A DNA stretch of 11,040 bases from Deltaproteobacteria bacterium. Lineage in GTDB: Bacteria > Myxococcota_A > Polyangia > Haliangiales > Haliangiaceae. Shown in pieces: positions 5,523-11,040 of the stretch. Within the stretch, counting starts at the first letter, position 1. Each line of letters opens with the position of its first letter. The notes under the pieces were generated by a model. That model was not told the origin of the DNA, made no database searches, and saw only the letters and a program-made list of their open reading frames with translations. Made by a program: the position numbers and the translations under genes. The stretch lies in the NCBI GenBank assembly GCA_013696695.1, contig JACCYD010001385.1, positions 1 to 11,040 on the forward strand, written 5' to 3'.

Positions 5523-8093
5523 ATGGACCGGCTCCGCACGCTGCTGCTGGCGCGCACCGCAACGGTCGTCCTCGACCCGGACTCGGTTGCGAGCGCGGCT
5601 ACGCGGCCATCTCGCGATGTCGACATCGACAAGTTCGAGGACGAGCTGCTGCAGCTCGGCTACGTGATGAGCCTCGATCTCGCGATGACCGTGCGGCGGC
5701 TCCCGCACCAGTCGACCCAGGACCTCAAGGCGTGGATCGTCGCGACGCTGTCGAAGGTGGTCGGCGCGGATCGGCCGCACGTGCCGCTGTTCCGCGGGTT
5801 CCCGGCCGCCACACCGGCGAACACCCGCCTGCTCTACCTGCGGCGGATGCTGTCGTGGCTGTACACGCGCGCGGACCAGCCGTGCCCGTGGTGCGGTCAG
5901 ATCAAGACGATCGGCGCGCTCGATCCCTGCGGCCACCTGGTGTGCCGATCGTGCTGGGATGGCGGCACCTACGCGGGGTGCCCGATCTGTCATCGCCGCA
6001 TCGCGGTCGGCGACCCGTTCGTGCGGCCCGGCCCCGAGGCTGACCCACGCGACAAGGTCCAGCGAGGCAACACCCAGCTGCGGATCATCGACCTCGCGTT
6101 CGATCCGATCGCGGTCGCGCGCGATCGCTTCGAGCGTTTATGCCGGCGCGTCACCCCGCTGTCGAAGGAAGATCGCGAAGAGATCGAGACCGTGATCGAC
6201 GTGATGGGCCCCAAAGCCGTCACCTGGTTTCCGAACAAGATCGCGGTCAAGGAGACGCTCGCGCTCGCACTCGCACGGTTCTGGATCGCCGCGCCCGATC
6301 GCGCCGCGATGGTGCGCGCGACGCAGAGCCACCTCGAGACCGCGACCGACGTGCTGCGCATCGCCGTCGTGCTGATGGGCTGCGATCCCGCGCTGGTCGA
6401 GCCGATGCACCTGCGCTCGCTCTCGCGATCGTTGCGCCGTTCGGTGCTGCAGGCACTCGACAAGCTGCCACCGGAGCAGCTGCTCGAGGACATGCGACGG
6501 CGCGGCGGGTTGTGGAAGCGCGTCGGTGAGCGCCTTCACCCGTTCGAGCTCGCAGCGCGGTTACCCACCGCCGCGCTCGCGTTCGCGGCGATCCGCGGCA
6601 CCGATCTCGCCACCGCGACGTTCGCGAGCGACCTCGAGAAACGCGTCGACGGCATTCCCGGCATCGCCACGATCATCCGGGGTGCGACGAAGCAGCTGCG
6701 CGTCACGCCGTGGGCCGGCGTCGTCGAGGATGCGCTGCGGGCCGGCGATGCGAAGACGGCGATCGAGCGGCTCGCGCAGCGACCCGGCGAGCTGCTTCGC
6801 AGGGTCGATCACGTGGTGCGGCTCGCGACCGCGAAGCAACCCGCTGCGTTCGACGACGTGCTCGCCGCGATCCGCACCGCGATCCCGCACGGTGCACCGA
6901 ATACGCTGCTCGTGCTCGGTTCGCACGTCCGCGCGCGCACCGCGCCGTGGCCACGCCGGATCGTGTTTCCCAAGGGCAATGTGCTCAAGGCGTGGACGAT
7001 GCCCGACACTCGCGCGCCGCTTCGCACCGATGCGATCGGCACCATCGTCGACAGCGTTCGCCGCGAGCTGCTCGCGCGCGGCGAGAAGCGCAAGCAGTTC
7101 GCGCGCGCCGTGATCGATCGCGGCCTCCAGGATCTGCTCGTCCCGATCGGCGAGCGCTCGGCGTCGAAGTCGAAGATCGCGTGGCCGCGCGGCAGCGAGG
7201 CGCCACTGCCCGCAGGCGACACGCTGCGCCTGTTCCTGCACTGGGAGGAGCCCGCGAATCAGCGCGTCGATCTCGATCTGTCGGTCGCGCTGTTCAACCG
7301 CGACTGGCGCCACGTCGGAACGTGCGACTTCACGCATCTCGTCGTCGGTGCCAGGGCTGCCGTGCATTCCGGAGATCTGACAAGCGCGCCCCCGCCACTC
7401 GGCGCCTCCGAGTTCGTCGAGCTCGATCTCGCAGCGCTCGGCAAGGTCGGTGCGGCGCACGCGGTGATGGTGGTGTTCAGCTACAACGCCGTGAAGTTCG
7501 ATCGGCTGACGCATGGCTTCGCCGGCGTGATGGTGCGTCCCGAAGGCGGTCAGCCGTTCGATCCGCGCGCCGTCGTCCAGCGCTTCGATCTCTCCGGTAG
7601 CTCGGTGATCACGGTGCCGCTGACGCTCGATCTCGAGGCGCGCCGGCTGCGCTGGATCGACGTCCACATGAGTCAGCACGGCGACACCCATCAAGTTCGC
7701 GGCTACCGCGGTGCGCTCGCCCACGTCGCCCACGACTTCGCCGACTTCGTCGGGACCGGGGCGCGTCCGACGCTGTGGGACGTCGCCGCGATCCACGCGG
7801 CCTCGCGCGCCAACGTGATCTACGTGCGCGAGCGCGACGGGACCGTGTCGACGGTGCGACGCCGCGAAGCCGAGACCACGCTCCAGCGTCTGCTGCGTAT
7901 CTACGACAACCCGGATCACGACAGCCAGCTCTCCCGCATCCCGCACGCCGACGCGCCGACGCTGATCGCCCTGATGCGCGACGACGATCTCGCGATCCCG
8001 AAGAACAGCGCCGGCTACATCCTCGACGCGCGCGCATCGCATCCGGACCTCACACGCCTCGCCGCGGCGGACCTGATCGCCGAGCTGGCGTGA
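5523..8093 (+). CDS. RING-finger protein with C-terminal TerD-like domain (MXAN_6230/SCO0607-type)
   Basis: The 856-residue cytoplasmic protein has no signal peptide or membrane segment. Residues 121-156 hold a complete C3HC4 RING finger: C121, C124, C136, H138, C141, C144, C153, C156, in CPWC, PCGHLVCRSC and CPIC. RING fingers bind two zinc ions and in eukaryotes recruit ubiquitin-conjugating enzymes. Residues 185-530 look mainly alpha-helical and repeat-like. Residues 565-720 resemble TerD, the tellurite/stress-response fold: RLFLHWEE (569-576), DLDLSVALF (583-591) and the hallmark-like HSGDLT (615-620). A helical C-terminal region follows. I recall homologues called the MXAN_6230/SCO0607 family in Myxococcus and Streptomyces. 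A role in stress response by protein recruitment or modification is inferred; no E1, E2 or ubiquitin-like gene is in the window. It is probably the first gene of an operon with Mop and hydrolase. Confidence 0.75.
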   Translation: MDRLRTLLLARTATVVLDPDSVASAATRPSRDVDIDKFEDELLQLGYVMSLDLAMTVRRLPHQSTQDLKAWIVATLSKVVGADRPHVPLFRGFPAATPANTRLLYLRRMLSWLYTRADQPCPWCGQIKTIGALDPCGHLVCRSCWDGGTYAGCPICHRRIAVGDPFVRPGPEADPRDKVQRGNTQLRIIDLAFDPIAVARDRFERLCRRVTPLSKEDREEIETVIDVMGPKAVTWFPNKIAVKETLALALARFWIAAPDRAAMVRATQSHLETATDVLRIAVVLMGCDPALVEPMHLRSLSRSLRRSVLQALDKLPPEQLLEDMRRRGGLWKRVGERLHPFELAARLPTAALAFAAIRGTDLATATFASDLEKRVDGIPGIATIIRGATKQLRVTPWAGVVEDALRAGDAKTAIERLAQRPGELLRRVDHVVRLATAKQPAAFDDVLAAIRTAIPHGAPNTLLVLGSHVRARTAPWPRRIVFPKGNVLKAWTMPDTRAPLRTDAIGTIVDSVRRELLARGEKRKQFARAVIDRGLQDLLVPIGERSASKSKIAWPRGSEAPLPAGDTLRLFLHWEEPANQRVDLDLSVALFNRDWRHVGTCDFTHLVVGARAAVHSGDLTSAPPPLGASEFVELDLAALGKVGAAHAVMVVFSYNAVKFDRLTHGFAGVMVRPEGGQPFDPRAVVQRFDLSGSSVITVPLTLDLEARRLRWIDVHMSQHGDTHQVRGYRGALAHVAHDFADFVGTGARPTLWDVAAIHAASRANVIYVRERDGTVSTVRRREAETTLQRLLRIYDNPDHDSQLSRIPHADAPTLIALMRDDDLAIPKNSAGYILDARASHPDLTRLAAADLIAELA

Positions 8094-8105
8094 TACGCCT
8101 GCCGG

Positions 8106-8321
8106 ATGACGACGAAATACGGCGCGCGTAATCAGATCCAGGCAACCGTCGGAGCGATCAAGACCGGCGACGTGATGAGCCAGGTCAAGCTCGAGGCGAT
8201 CGGCACCGTCGAGCTGTCGTCGGTGATGACCACCGATTCGCTGAAGGATCTCGATCTCAAGCCGGGCGACAAGGTGTCGGTGATCGTCAAGGCGATCCAT
8301 GTCCTCGTCGTGAAGGAATGA
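8106..8321 (+). CDS. Mop/TOBE-domain molybdate-binding protein (molbindin-like)
   Basis: The 71-residue product is a single Mop (molybdenum-pterin binding) domain of the TOBE class, the usual length for molbindins. It shows the family signature near the start (GARNQIQATVGAIKTGDV, residues 7-24), VKLEAIGTVELSSVMTTDS (27-45) and the closing LKPGDKVSVIVKAIHVLVV (51-69). Molbindins assemble into hexamers that bind molybdate or tungstate between subunits and act as cytoplasmic oxyanion stores. No modABC transporter or molybdoenzyme gene is present here. The ATG at 8106 lies 12 nt after the RING/TerD stop, and the gene's own stop overlaps the next start by 4 nt (ATGA), so translation of the hydrolase is probably coupled to it. 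No strong ribosome site is visible. Confidence 0.9.
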   Translation: MTTKYGARNQIQATVGAIKTGDVMSQVKLEAIGTVELSSVMTTDSLKDLDLKPGDKVSVIVKAIHVLVVKE

Positions 8322-9106
8322 CCGAGCCAGAGCTCGAGGCTCGGCAGCTGGAATTGCTCGGCGAGACCAGAGAAGTCTACTGTCTCGGCACCGGACCCGC
8401 GGTGATCGTGATGCACGAGGTGCCCGGCCTGCATCCCGGCGTCGTCGCGTTCGCACGTCGCGTCGCGGCGCTCGGGTTGCGCGTCTATCTGCCGTCGCTG
8501 CTCGGCGAGCCGTTCGAGCCGGTGACCACGGGGTACTCGCTGCGATCCATGGCTCGCGCGTGCGTGGCGAGCGAGTTCACGACGTGGGCGACGCGCAAGA
8601 CCAGCCCGGTGGTGCAGTGGCTGCGTGCGCTGGCGAAGCTCGCGCACGGCGAGTGCGGAGGCCCCGGCGTCGGCGCGATCGGCATGTGCCTGACCGGCGG
8701 CTTCGCGCTCGCGATGATGGTCGACGACATCGTCATCGCCCCGGTGCTCAGCCAGCCGTCGTTGCCGTTCGGCGTGATGCCGTGGCAGAAGCGCGATCTC
8801 GGCATCGACGACGACGATCTCGCGACGATCAAGCAGCGCTGCGCCGCGCTGCCGGCCCCTGCCCTGATCGGCCTCCGCTTCACCGGCGATCGCCTGGTGC
8901 CGGCCGAGCGGTTTCAGCGGCTGCGCGACGAGCTCGGCGATCGGTTCCTCGGCGTCGAGATCGACTCGAGCCGCGGCAATCCGCACGGCATCCCGCGGAT
9001 CGCGCACTCGGTGCTGACCCACCACTTCGTCGACCAGCCCGGCCATCCGACGCATGCCGCCCTCGAGCAAGTGCTTGGTTTCTTTCGCAGCCGCCTGCGG
9101 GCGTGA
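8318..9106 (+). CDS. Dienelactone hydrolase family alpha/beta hydrolase
   Basis: The 262-residue protein matches dienelactone hydrolases in length and motifs. MHEVPGLHP (32-40) corresponds to the HE-x-x-G segment with the accessory Glu (E34). The nucleophile elbow GMCLTGG (122-128) carries a Cys (C124) rather than Ser, as in true dienelactone hydrolases. GDRLVP (190-195) supplies the likely catalytic Asp191, and a late His in THHFVDQPGHPT (234-245) completes the triad; which His is uncertain. It has no signal peptide, so it acts in the cytoplasm. The family opens lactone or ester rings in aromatic degradation, but many members have other carboxylester substrates, and no degradation genes are nearby. 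The substrate is unknown. The ATG overlaps the Mop stop, and GAAGGA lies immediately before it. Confidence 0.85.
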   Translation: MTEPELEARQLELLGETREVYCLGTGPAVIVMHEVPGLHPGVVAFARRVAALGLRVYLPSLLGEPFEPVTTGYSLRSMARACVASEFTTWATRKTSPVVQWLRALAKLAHGECGGPGVGAIGMCLTGGFALAMMVDDIVIAPVLSQPSLPFGVMPWQKRDLGIDDDDLATIKQRCAALPAPALIGLRFTGDRLVPAERFQRLRDELGDRFLGVEIDSSRGNPHGIPRIAHSVLTHHFVDQPGHPTHAALEQVLGFFRSRLRA

Positions 9107-9143
9107 CACGAAGTATTTGCGTCGGCACGTCGGGGCCCGTGTT

Positions 9144-9147
9144 AGGA
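9144..9147 (+). promoter_or_regulatory. Ribosome binding site deciding the start at 9156
   Basis: AGGA ends 8 nt before the ATG at 9156. The open frame extends upstream to 9054, but that part overlaps the end of the hydrolase gene and lacks a ribosome site. The AGGA and the hydrophilic start MYQQQH favour 9156. Confidence 0.6.
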
Positions 9148-9155
9148 ACTCGACC

Positions 9156-9668
9156 ATGTACCAGCAGCAGCACTACCCGAATCAGCCGCAGCGCTCCGCC
9201 ATCCCCAAGGTCATCGGCATCCTGATGATCATCTTCGCGAGCCTCGGCCTCCTCGGGAGTCTGATCGGTCTCGCGGGCGGCGGTGGCAACCAGGAGCTGT
9301 TCCGCGGCATCCCCGAGTACAAGACGTGGCGCACGATCGAGCTGCTGCTCAACGTGATCGGCCTGGCGTACGGCGCGCTGCACCTCTACGCGGGTGTTCG
9401 CTGCGTCGGTTACAAGGCGAATGCGCCGGCGCTGGCCAAGACCTACGCGATCGTCGCGATGGGTGTCGTCCTCGTCAACGCGATCCTCGTCTTCGCGTGG
9501 ATCAAGCCGTTGATGGACAAGGCGCTCGGCGAGTTCGGTTCGGGCGCCGGCACCATGTTCGGCGGCATCATGATCTTCGCCACGCTGCTCGGCCTCGCGT
9601 GGCCCACGATCGTGTTGATCCTGATGACCCGCCCGGCCGCCAAGGCCGCCTGCACGGCCGAGCTCTAG
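9156..9668 (+). CDS. Four-helix integral membrane protein of unknown function
   Basis: The 170-residue protein begins with a polar Gln/Tyr/Pro-rich stretch (MYQQQHYPNQPQRS), then has four predicted membrane helices at about 16-40, 59-82, 95-116 and 134-157 and a short tail (RPAAKAACTAEL). I do not recognise the family. Positive charges before TM1 and after TM4 suggest that both ends are cytoplasmic. It lies 49 nt after the hydrolase gene in the same direction, so read-through is possible. A weak promoter-like pair (TTGCGT at 9117-9122 and TGTTAG at 9140-9145) could also serve it, though it would place the start of transcription very close to the ATG. Its last 22 nt are part of a tandem duplication with the region beyond. 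Confidence 0.75.
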   Translation: MYQQQHYPNQPQRSAIPKVIGILMIIFASLGLLGSLIGLAGGGGNQELFRGIPEYKTWRTIELLLNVIGLAYGALHLYAGVRCVGYKANAPALAKTYAIVAMGVVLVNAILVFAWIKPLMDKALGEFGSGAGTMFGGIMIFATLLGLAWPTIVLILMTRPAAKAACTAEL

Positions 9669-9717
9669 ACGTACTCGTTACGCTGGCAGAATTATTGGTT
9701 GTACTGGGCGACCCAGG
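9647..9717. repeat. Left copy of a tandemly duplicated convergent gene junction
   Basis: This 71-bp unit is repeated immediately at 9718-9791. It contains the last codons of the four-helix gene up to TAG (9666-9668), then a degraded copy of the last codons of the opposite-strand zinc-ribbon gene. On the minus strand the degraded part reads WVAQYNQ, a stop, FCQRNEYV, then a stop. Compared with the live copy it has RW changed to Q-stop and one Cys codon deleted in frame. The two stops in this copy overlap in CTAG (9665-9668). Confidence 0.85.
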
Positions 9718-9735
9718 CGCCTGCACGGCCGAGAT
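9669..9735 (-). pseudogene. Ghost 3' end of the zinc-ribbon gene
   Basis: This intergenic DNA has no gene of its own. It holds the decayed duplicate of the zinc-ribbon coding end, with an internal stop and the last zinc-binding Cys codon missing, plus the ghost end of the four-helix gene. A 5-bp hairpin, CTGGG-CGA-CCCAG, occurs at 9704-9716 and again inside the live gene at 9778-9790. With no T-run it is a weak terminator candidate at best. Confidence 0.7.
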
Positions 9736-9791
9736 TTAGACGTACTCGTTACAGCGCTGGCAGAACCACCGGTTGTACTGGGCGACCCAGG
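9718..9791. repeat. Right copy of the tandemly duplicated convergent gene junction
   Basis: This 74-bp unit carries a ghost of the four-helix gene end on the plus strand (CTAE, Ile, TAG at 9737-9739) and the live end of the zinc-ribbon gene on the minus strand (TAA at 9738-9736). By eye it matches the left copy except for two substitutions before the stop, a 3-nt insertion relative to that copy and four clustered substitutions (CCACCG here, TTATTG there), about 88% identity counting gaps. The offset is 71 nt before the indel and 74 nt after it. Confidence 0.85.
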
Positions 9792-10713
9792 TGCTCGGGG
9801 TTCCGCACTTCGGGTGAGGTGGCCCGGCCTGCGCTGCCGGTTGCTGGGGCGCTGCCTGTTGCTGGGGCGCCGGTTGCTGCGCCGCCGGTTGTTGAGCCGC
9901 CTGTGGCTGGCCATAGGACTGCTGCGGCGCTGATTGCGACGCCTGTGGTTGCTGTCCGTGGGGTGGTTGCCCCTGCGGCTGACCATACGGCTGCTGCGCC
10001 GCCTGTGGCTGGCCATACGGCTGCGCCGCTTGCGGCTGTTGCGGTTGCCCATAGGGTTGCTGCCCCTGCGGCTGGCCGTATCCCTGCTGTGGCGGTTGGC
10101 CGTATCCCGGTTGCTGCGGATATCCGGGCTGCTGCGGATACCCCGGCGGATGCCCGTGCTGCGGATAGCCCGGTCGCATCGGATACCCGGCCGGCGCTCC
10201 GCTCCCCCTCGCCATGCCAAGGATCGCACCGACGACCGTGAGGATGGCGCCGAGCACGTAGATGCCAAAGCCGTACCCTGGCAGATGGAAGTTTCTACCC
10301 CCGGCGACGTCCTTGACGATCAGGCCGAGGAACAACAGCAACGAGCCACCCGCGAGTAACAGCGCGACCAGCGACAGTGCGGTCTTCGGCTTCGACAGCA
10401 GCTTCAGACCCGCGATCCCGCCGACCACCGCACCGCTGAGGCCCAGCAGCACGAACAGCAGGCCGAGGATCCGCTGGATACCCCAACTGCCCTCGCCGGT
10501 GAGGAACGTGTGCGTCTTGCATTCCATCTCGCCGTTGGGCTCGAGCCCACGCGTCATGCAGACCGTGCCCCAGACCGGTCCGCTCTGAATGCTGAAGCCC
10601 TCCGAGCTCTCGTTGCTCCAGGTGCGACCGATCAGGCCGAACAACAGCGCGGCCGTACCGATGAACAACAGGATCGATGCGACGGGCGAAGGCTTCACCC
10701 GTCCACGGTACAC
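9736..10713 (-). CDS. Four-helix membrane protein with QPGY-rich tail and C-terminal zinc ribbon
   Basis: The 325-residue protein has four predicted membrane helices at about 11-29, 80-104, 110-133 and 146-167. Loop 1 (30-79), probably outside, holds two Cys (52 and 65) that could form a disulfide. Residues 172-299 are a low-complexity tail of Pro, Gln, Gly, Tyr and Ala with PGYPQQ and PYGQPQ units. The C terminus is a compact metal-binding motif, H300-x2-C303-x14-C318-x2-C321, in a WVAQYNRWFCQRC context that I associate with myxobacterial zinc-ribbon proteins; His replaces the first of the usual four Cys. Even helix number and basic ends put tail and ribbon in the cytoplasm. The function is unknown. 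The start used is GTG 10713, but GTG 10698 (MKPSPVAS...) has a weak GGA before it and is equally likely. The gene follows the ABC ATPase gene by 33 nt, so the two are probably co-transcribed. Confidence 0.75.
   Translation of the reverse strand: MYRGRVKPSPVASILLFIGTAALLFGLIGRTWSNESSEGFSIQSGPVWGTVCMTRGLEPNGEMECKTHTFLTGEGSWGIQRILGLLFVLLGLSGAVVGGIAGLKLLSKPKTALSLVALLLAGGSLLLFLGLIVKDVAGGRNFHLPGYGFGIYVLGAILTVVGAILGMARGSGAPAGYPMRPGYPQHGHPPGYPQQPGYPQQPGYGQPPQQGYGQPQGQQPYGQPQQPQAAQPYGQPQAAQQPYGQPQGQPPHGQQPQASQSAPQQSYGQPQAAQQPAAQQPAPQQQAAPQQPAAQAGPPHPKCGTPSTWVAQYNRWFCQRCNEYV
9817..10200 (-). repeat. Low-complexity coding repeat (PGYPQQ / PYGQPQ units)
   Basis: This stretch encodes residues 172-299 of the zinc-ribbon membrane protein. 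It is built from degenerate hexapeptide-like units, first PGYPQ(Q), then PYGQPQ and finally Ala/Gln/Pro runs. Codons vary between units (CAG/CAA, GGC/GGG/GGA, CCG/CCC/CCA), so it is not a recent perfect microsatellite. The reading frame is kept throughout. Confidence 0.75.
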
Positions 10714-10746
10714 CAGCGACCGAGGGCGGCGCTCGGACCGAGCCGC

Positions 10747-11040
10747 TCAGCTTGCTTGGTTCGAGCCCGCGGTCGCCTCGAGGAACTTCTCTTCGAGCGA
10801 TGCGCCTTCCTTGACCGAGCGCGGGATCAAGCCGCCCTTCGCGAGCTCGGAGACGATCGCGCCGATCAGATCCTCGGTGCTTTGACCCTGCGCGAGCTGG
10901 AGCTCCAACGTGTACTCGTTCTGCGTGTCGACATCGACGCTGCCGACGCCCGGCTGTGCCTTGATCTTGCCGACCTCGGCATCGGTGAGCTTGCGGCCAA
11001 ACGTCATGCGGACGTTGCCCTTGTGCTCGGTGAGCTCGGC
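10747..11040 (-). CDS. ABC transporter ATP-binding protein, C-terminal fragment (runs off the window)
   Basis: Only the last 97 residues are visible; the frame is open to the window edge, where it reads AELTEHKGNVRMTFGRKL. The segment looks like the C-terminal domain that follows the nucleotide-binding domain in many ABC-2-type exporter ATPases: an Asp/Glu- and Val-rich part with QPGVGSVDVD, an alternating-strand stretch (EYTLELQLAQG), an SELAKGGLIPRSVKEG segment and the typical closing SLEEKFLEATAG. Walker A, signature and Walker B motifs would lie outside the window, so the call rests on the tail alone. The internal ATG at 11007 is not the start. The stop is TGA at 10749-10747. The membrane protein gene downstream could encode a partner, but it lacks an ABC permease pattern. 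Confidence 0.65.
   Translation of the reverse strand, partial: AELTEHKGNVRMTFGRKLTDAEVGKIKAQPGVGSVDVDTQNEYTLELQLAQGQSTEDLIGAIVSELAKGGLIPRSVKEGASLEEKFLEATAGSNQAS

Noticed and set aside
3561..5993. 810-codon open frame on the minus strand opposite the cytochrome/propeller gene and the RING region
   Set aside because: It runs antisense to two well-supported genes, has an Arg/Ala/Val/Asp-rich composition typical of shadow frames in GC-rich DNA, and shows no domain motif.
6561..8456. 631-codon open frame on the minus strand opposite the RING/TerD, Mop and hydrolase genes
   Set aside because: Same shadow composition (Arg, Asp, His, Val runs), and it crosses three real genes that have recognisable motifs on the plus strand.
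9054..9155. Upstream extension of the four-helix membrane protein
   Set aside because: It overlaps the end of the hydrolase gene in another frame, adds a non-hydrophobic Arg-rich leader, and has no ribosome site, whereas AGGA sits before 9156.
9326..9739. Plus-strand open frame through the duplicated junction ending at the ghost TAG
   Set aside because: It is an out-of-frame reading of the four-helix gene. Its ending resembles the real one only because the duplicated unit restores that frame by chance.
9817..10200. Possible CRISPR-like array or VNTR
   Set aside because: The repetition is at the amino-acid level inside an intact reading frame, with varied codons and no regular spacer units.

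Overview
The window is high-GC DNA, roughly two-thirds G+C with G/C-rich third codon positions. Its protein families point to Myxococcota, possibly a Kofleriaceae/Haliangium-like or Polyangia-type organism: lipoproteins with low-complexity or beta-propeller parts, a RING-finger/TerD-like protein of the type I recall as the MXAN_6230/SCO0607 family, and a four-helix membrane protein with a QPGY tail and zinc ribbon. The lineage is inferred from gene content only. I see no tRNA, rRNA, CRISPR array, insertion sequence, integrase or phage gene.

Layout, left to right. 1-135 is upstream DNA carrying four copies of a GTAAC/GTTAC pentamer. 136-1521 (+) encodes an AlgE-like outer-membrane barrel of the alginate-export family. 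It converges on 1518-2542 (-), a YCF48/BNR-type beta-propeller gene that is out of frame at a run of seven G, with the two stop codons overlapping in a CTAG palindrome. Just upstream of that gene on the same strand, 2557-3399 (-) encodes a lipoprotein with three copies of a tryptophan-rich WxxGxW module. It has a clear Shine-Dalgarno site and a good sigma70-like promoter. The divergent spacer 3400-3611 holds that promoter and two inverted repeats.

The rightward block follows. 3612-5417 (+) is a lipoprotein joining a class I cytochrome c domain (CxxCH) to a TolB/PD40-type beta-propeller. 5523-8093 (+) is an 856-residue protein with a C3HC4 RING finger near the N terminus and a TerD-like domain near the C terminus. 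8106-8321 (+) is a small Mop/TOBE molybdate-binding protein, and 8318-9106 (+) is a dienelactone-hydrolase-type alpha/beta hydrolase. The last three are 12 nt apart and then overlap by 4 nt, so they probably form one operon. 9156-9668 (+) is a four-helix membrane protein with its own ribosome binding site.

The right end is leftward. The tail of an ABC-transporter ATPase (10747 to beyond the window end) is followed 33 nt later by 9736-10713 (-), a four-helix membrane protein with a QPGY-rich cytoplasmic tail and a C-terminal zinc ribbon. The junction where this gene meets 9156-9668 has been tandemly duplicated (9647-9717 and 9718-9791). This leaves a decayed second copy of both gene ends between the genes.

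The best candidate for an under-described system is the RING/TerD - Mop - hydrolase operon: a eukaryote-like RING finger fused to a stress-related TerD domain beside an oxyanion-binding protein. The clearest structural oddities are the duplicated convergent junction, the G7 frameshift and the exactly repeated tryptophan spacing of the WxxGxW lipoprotein.
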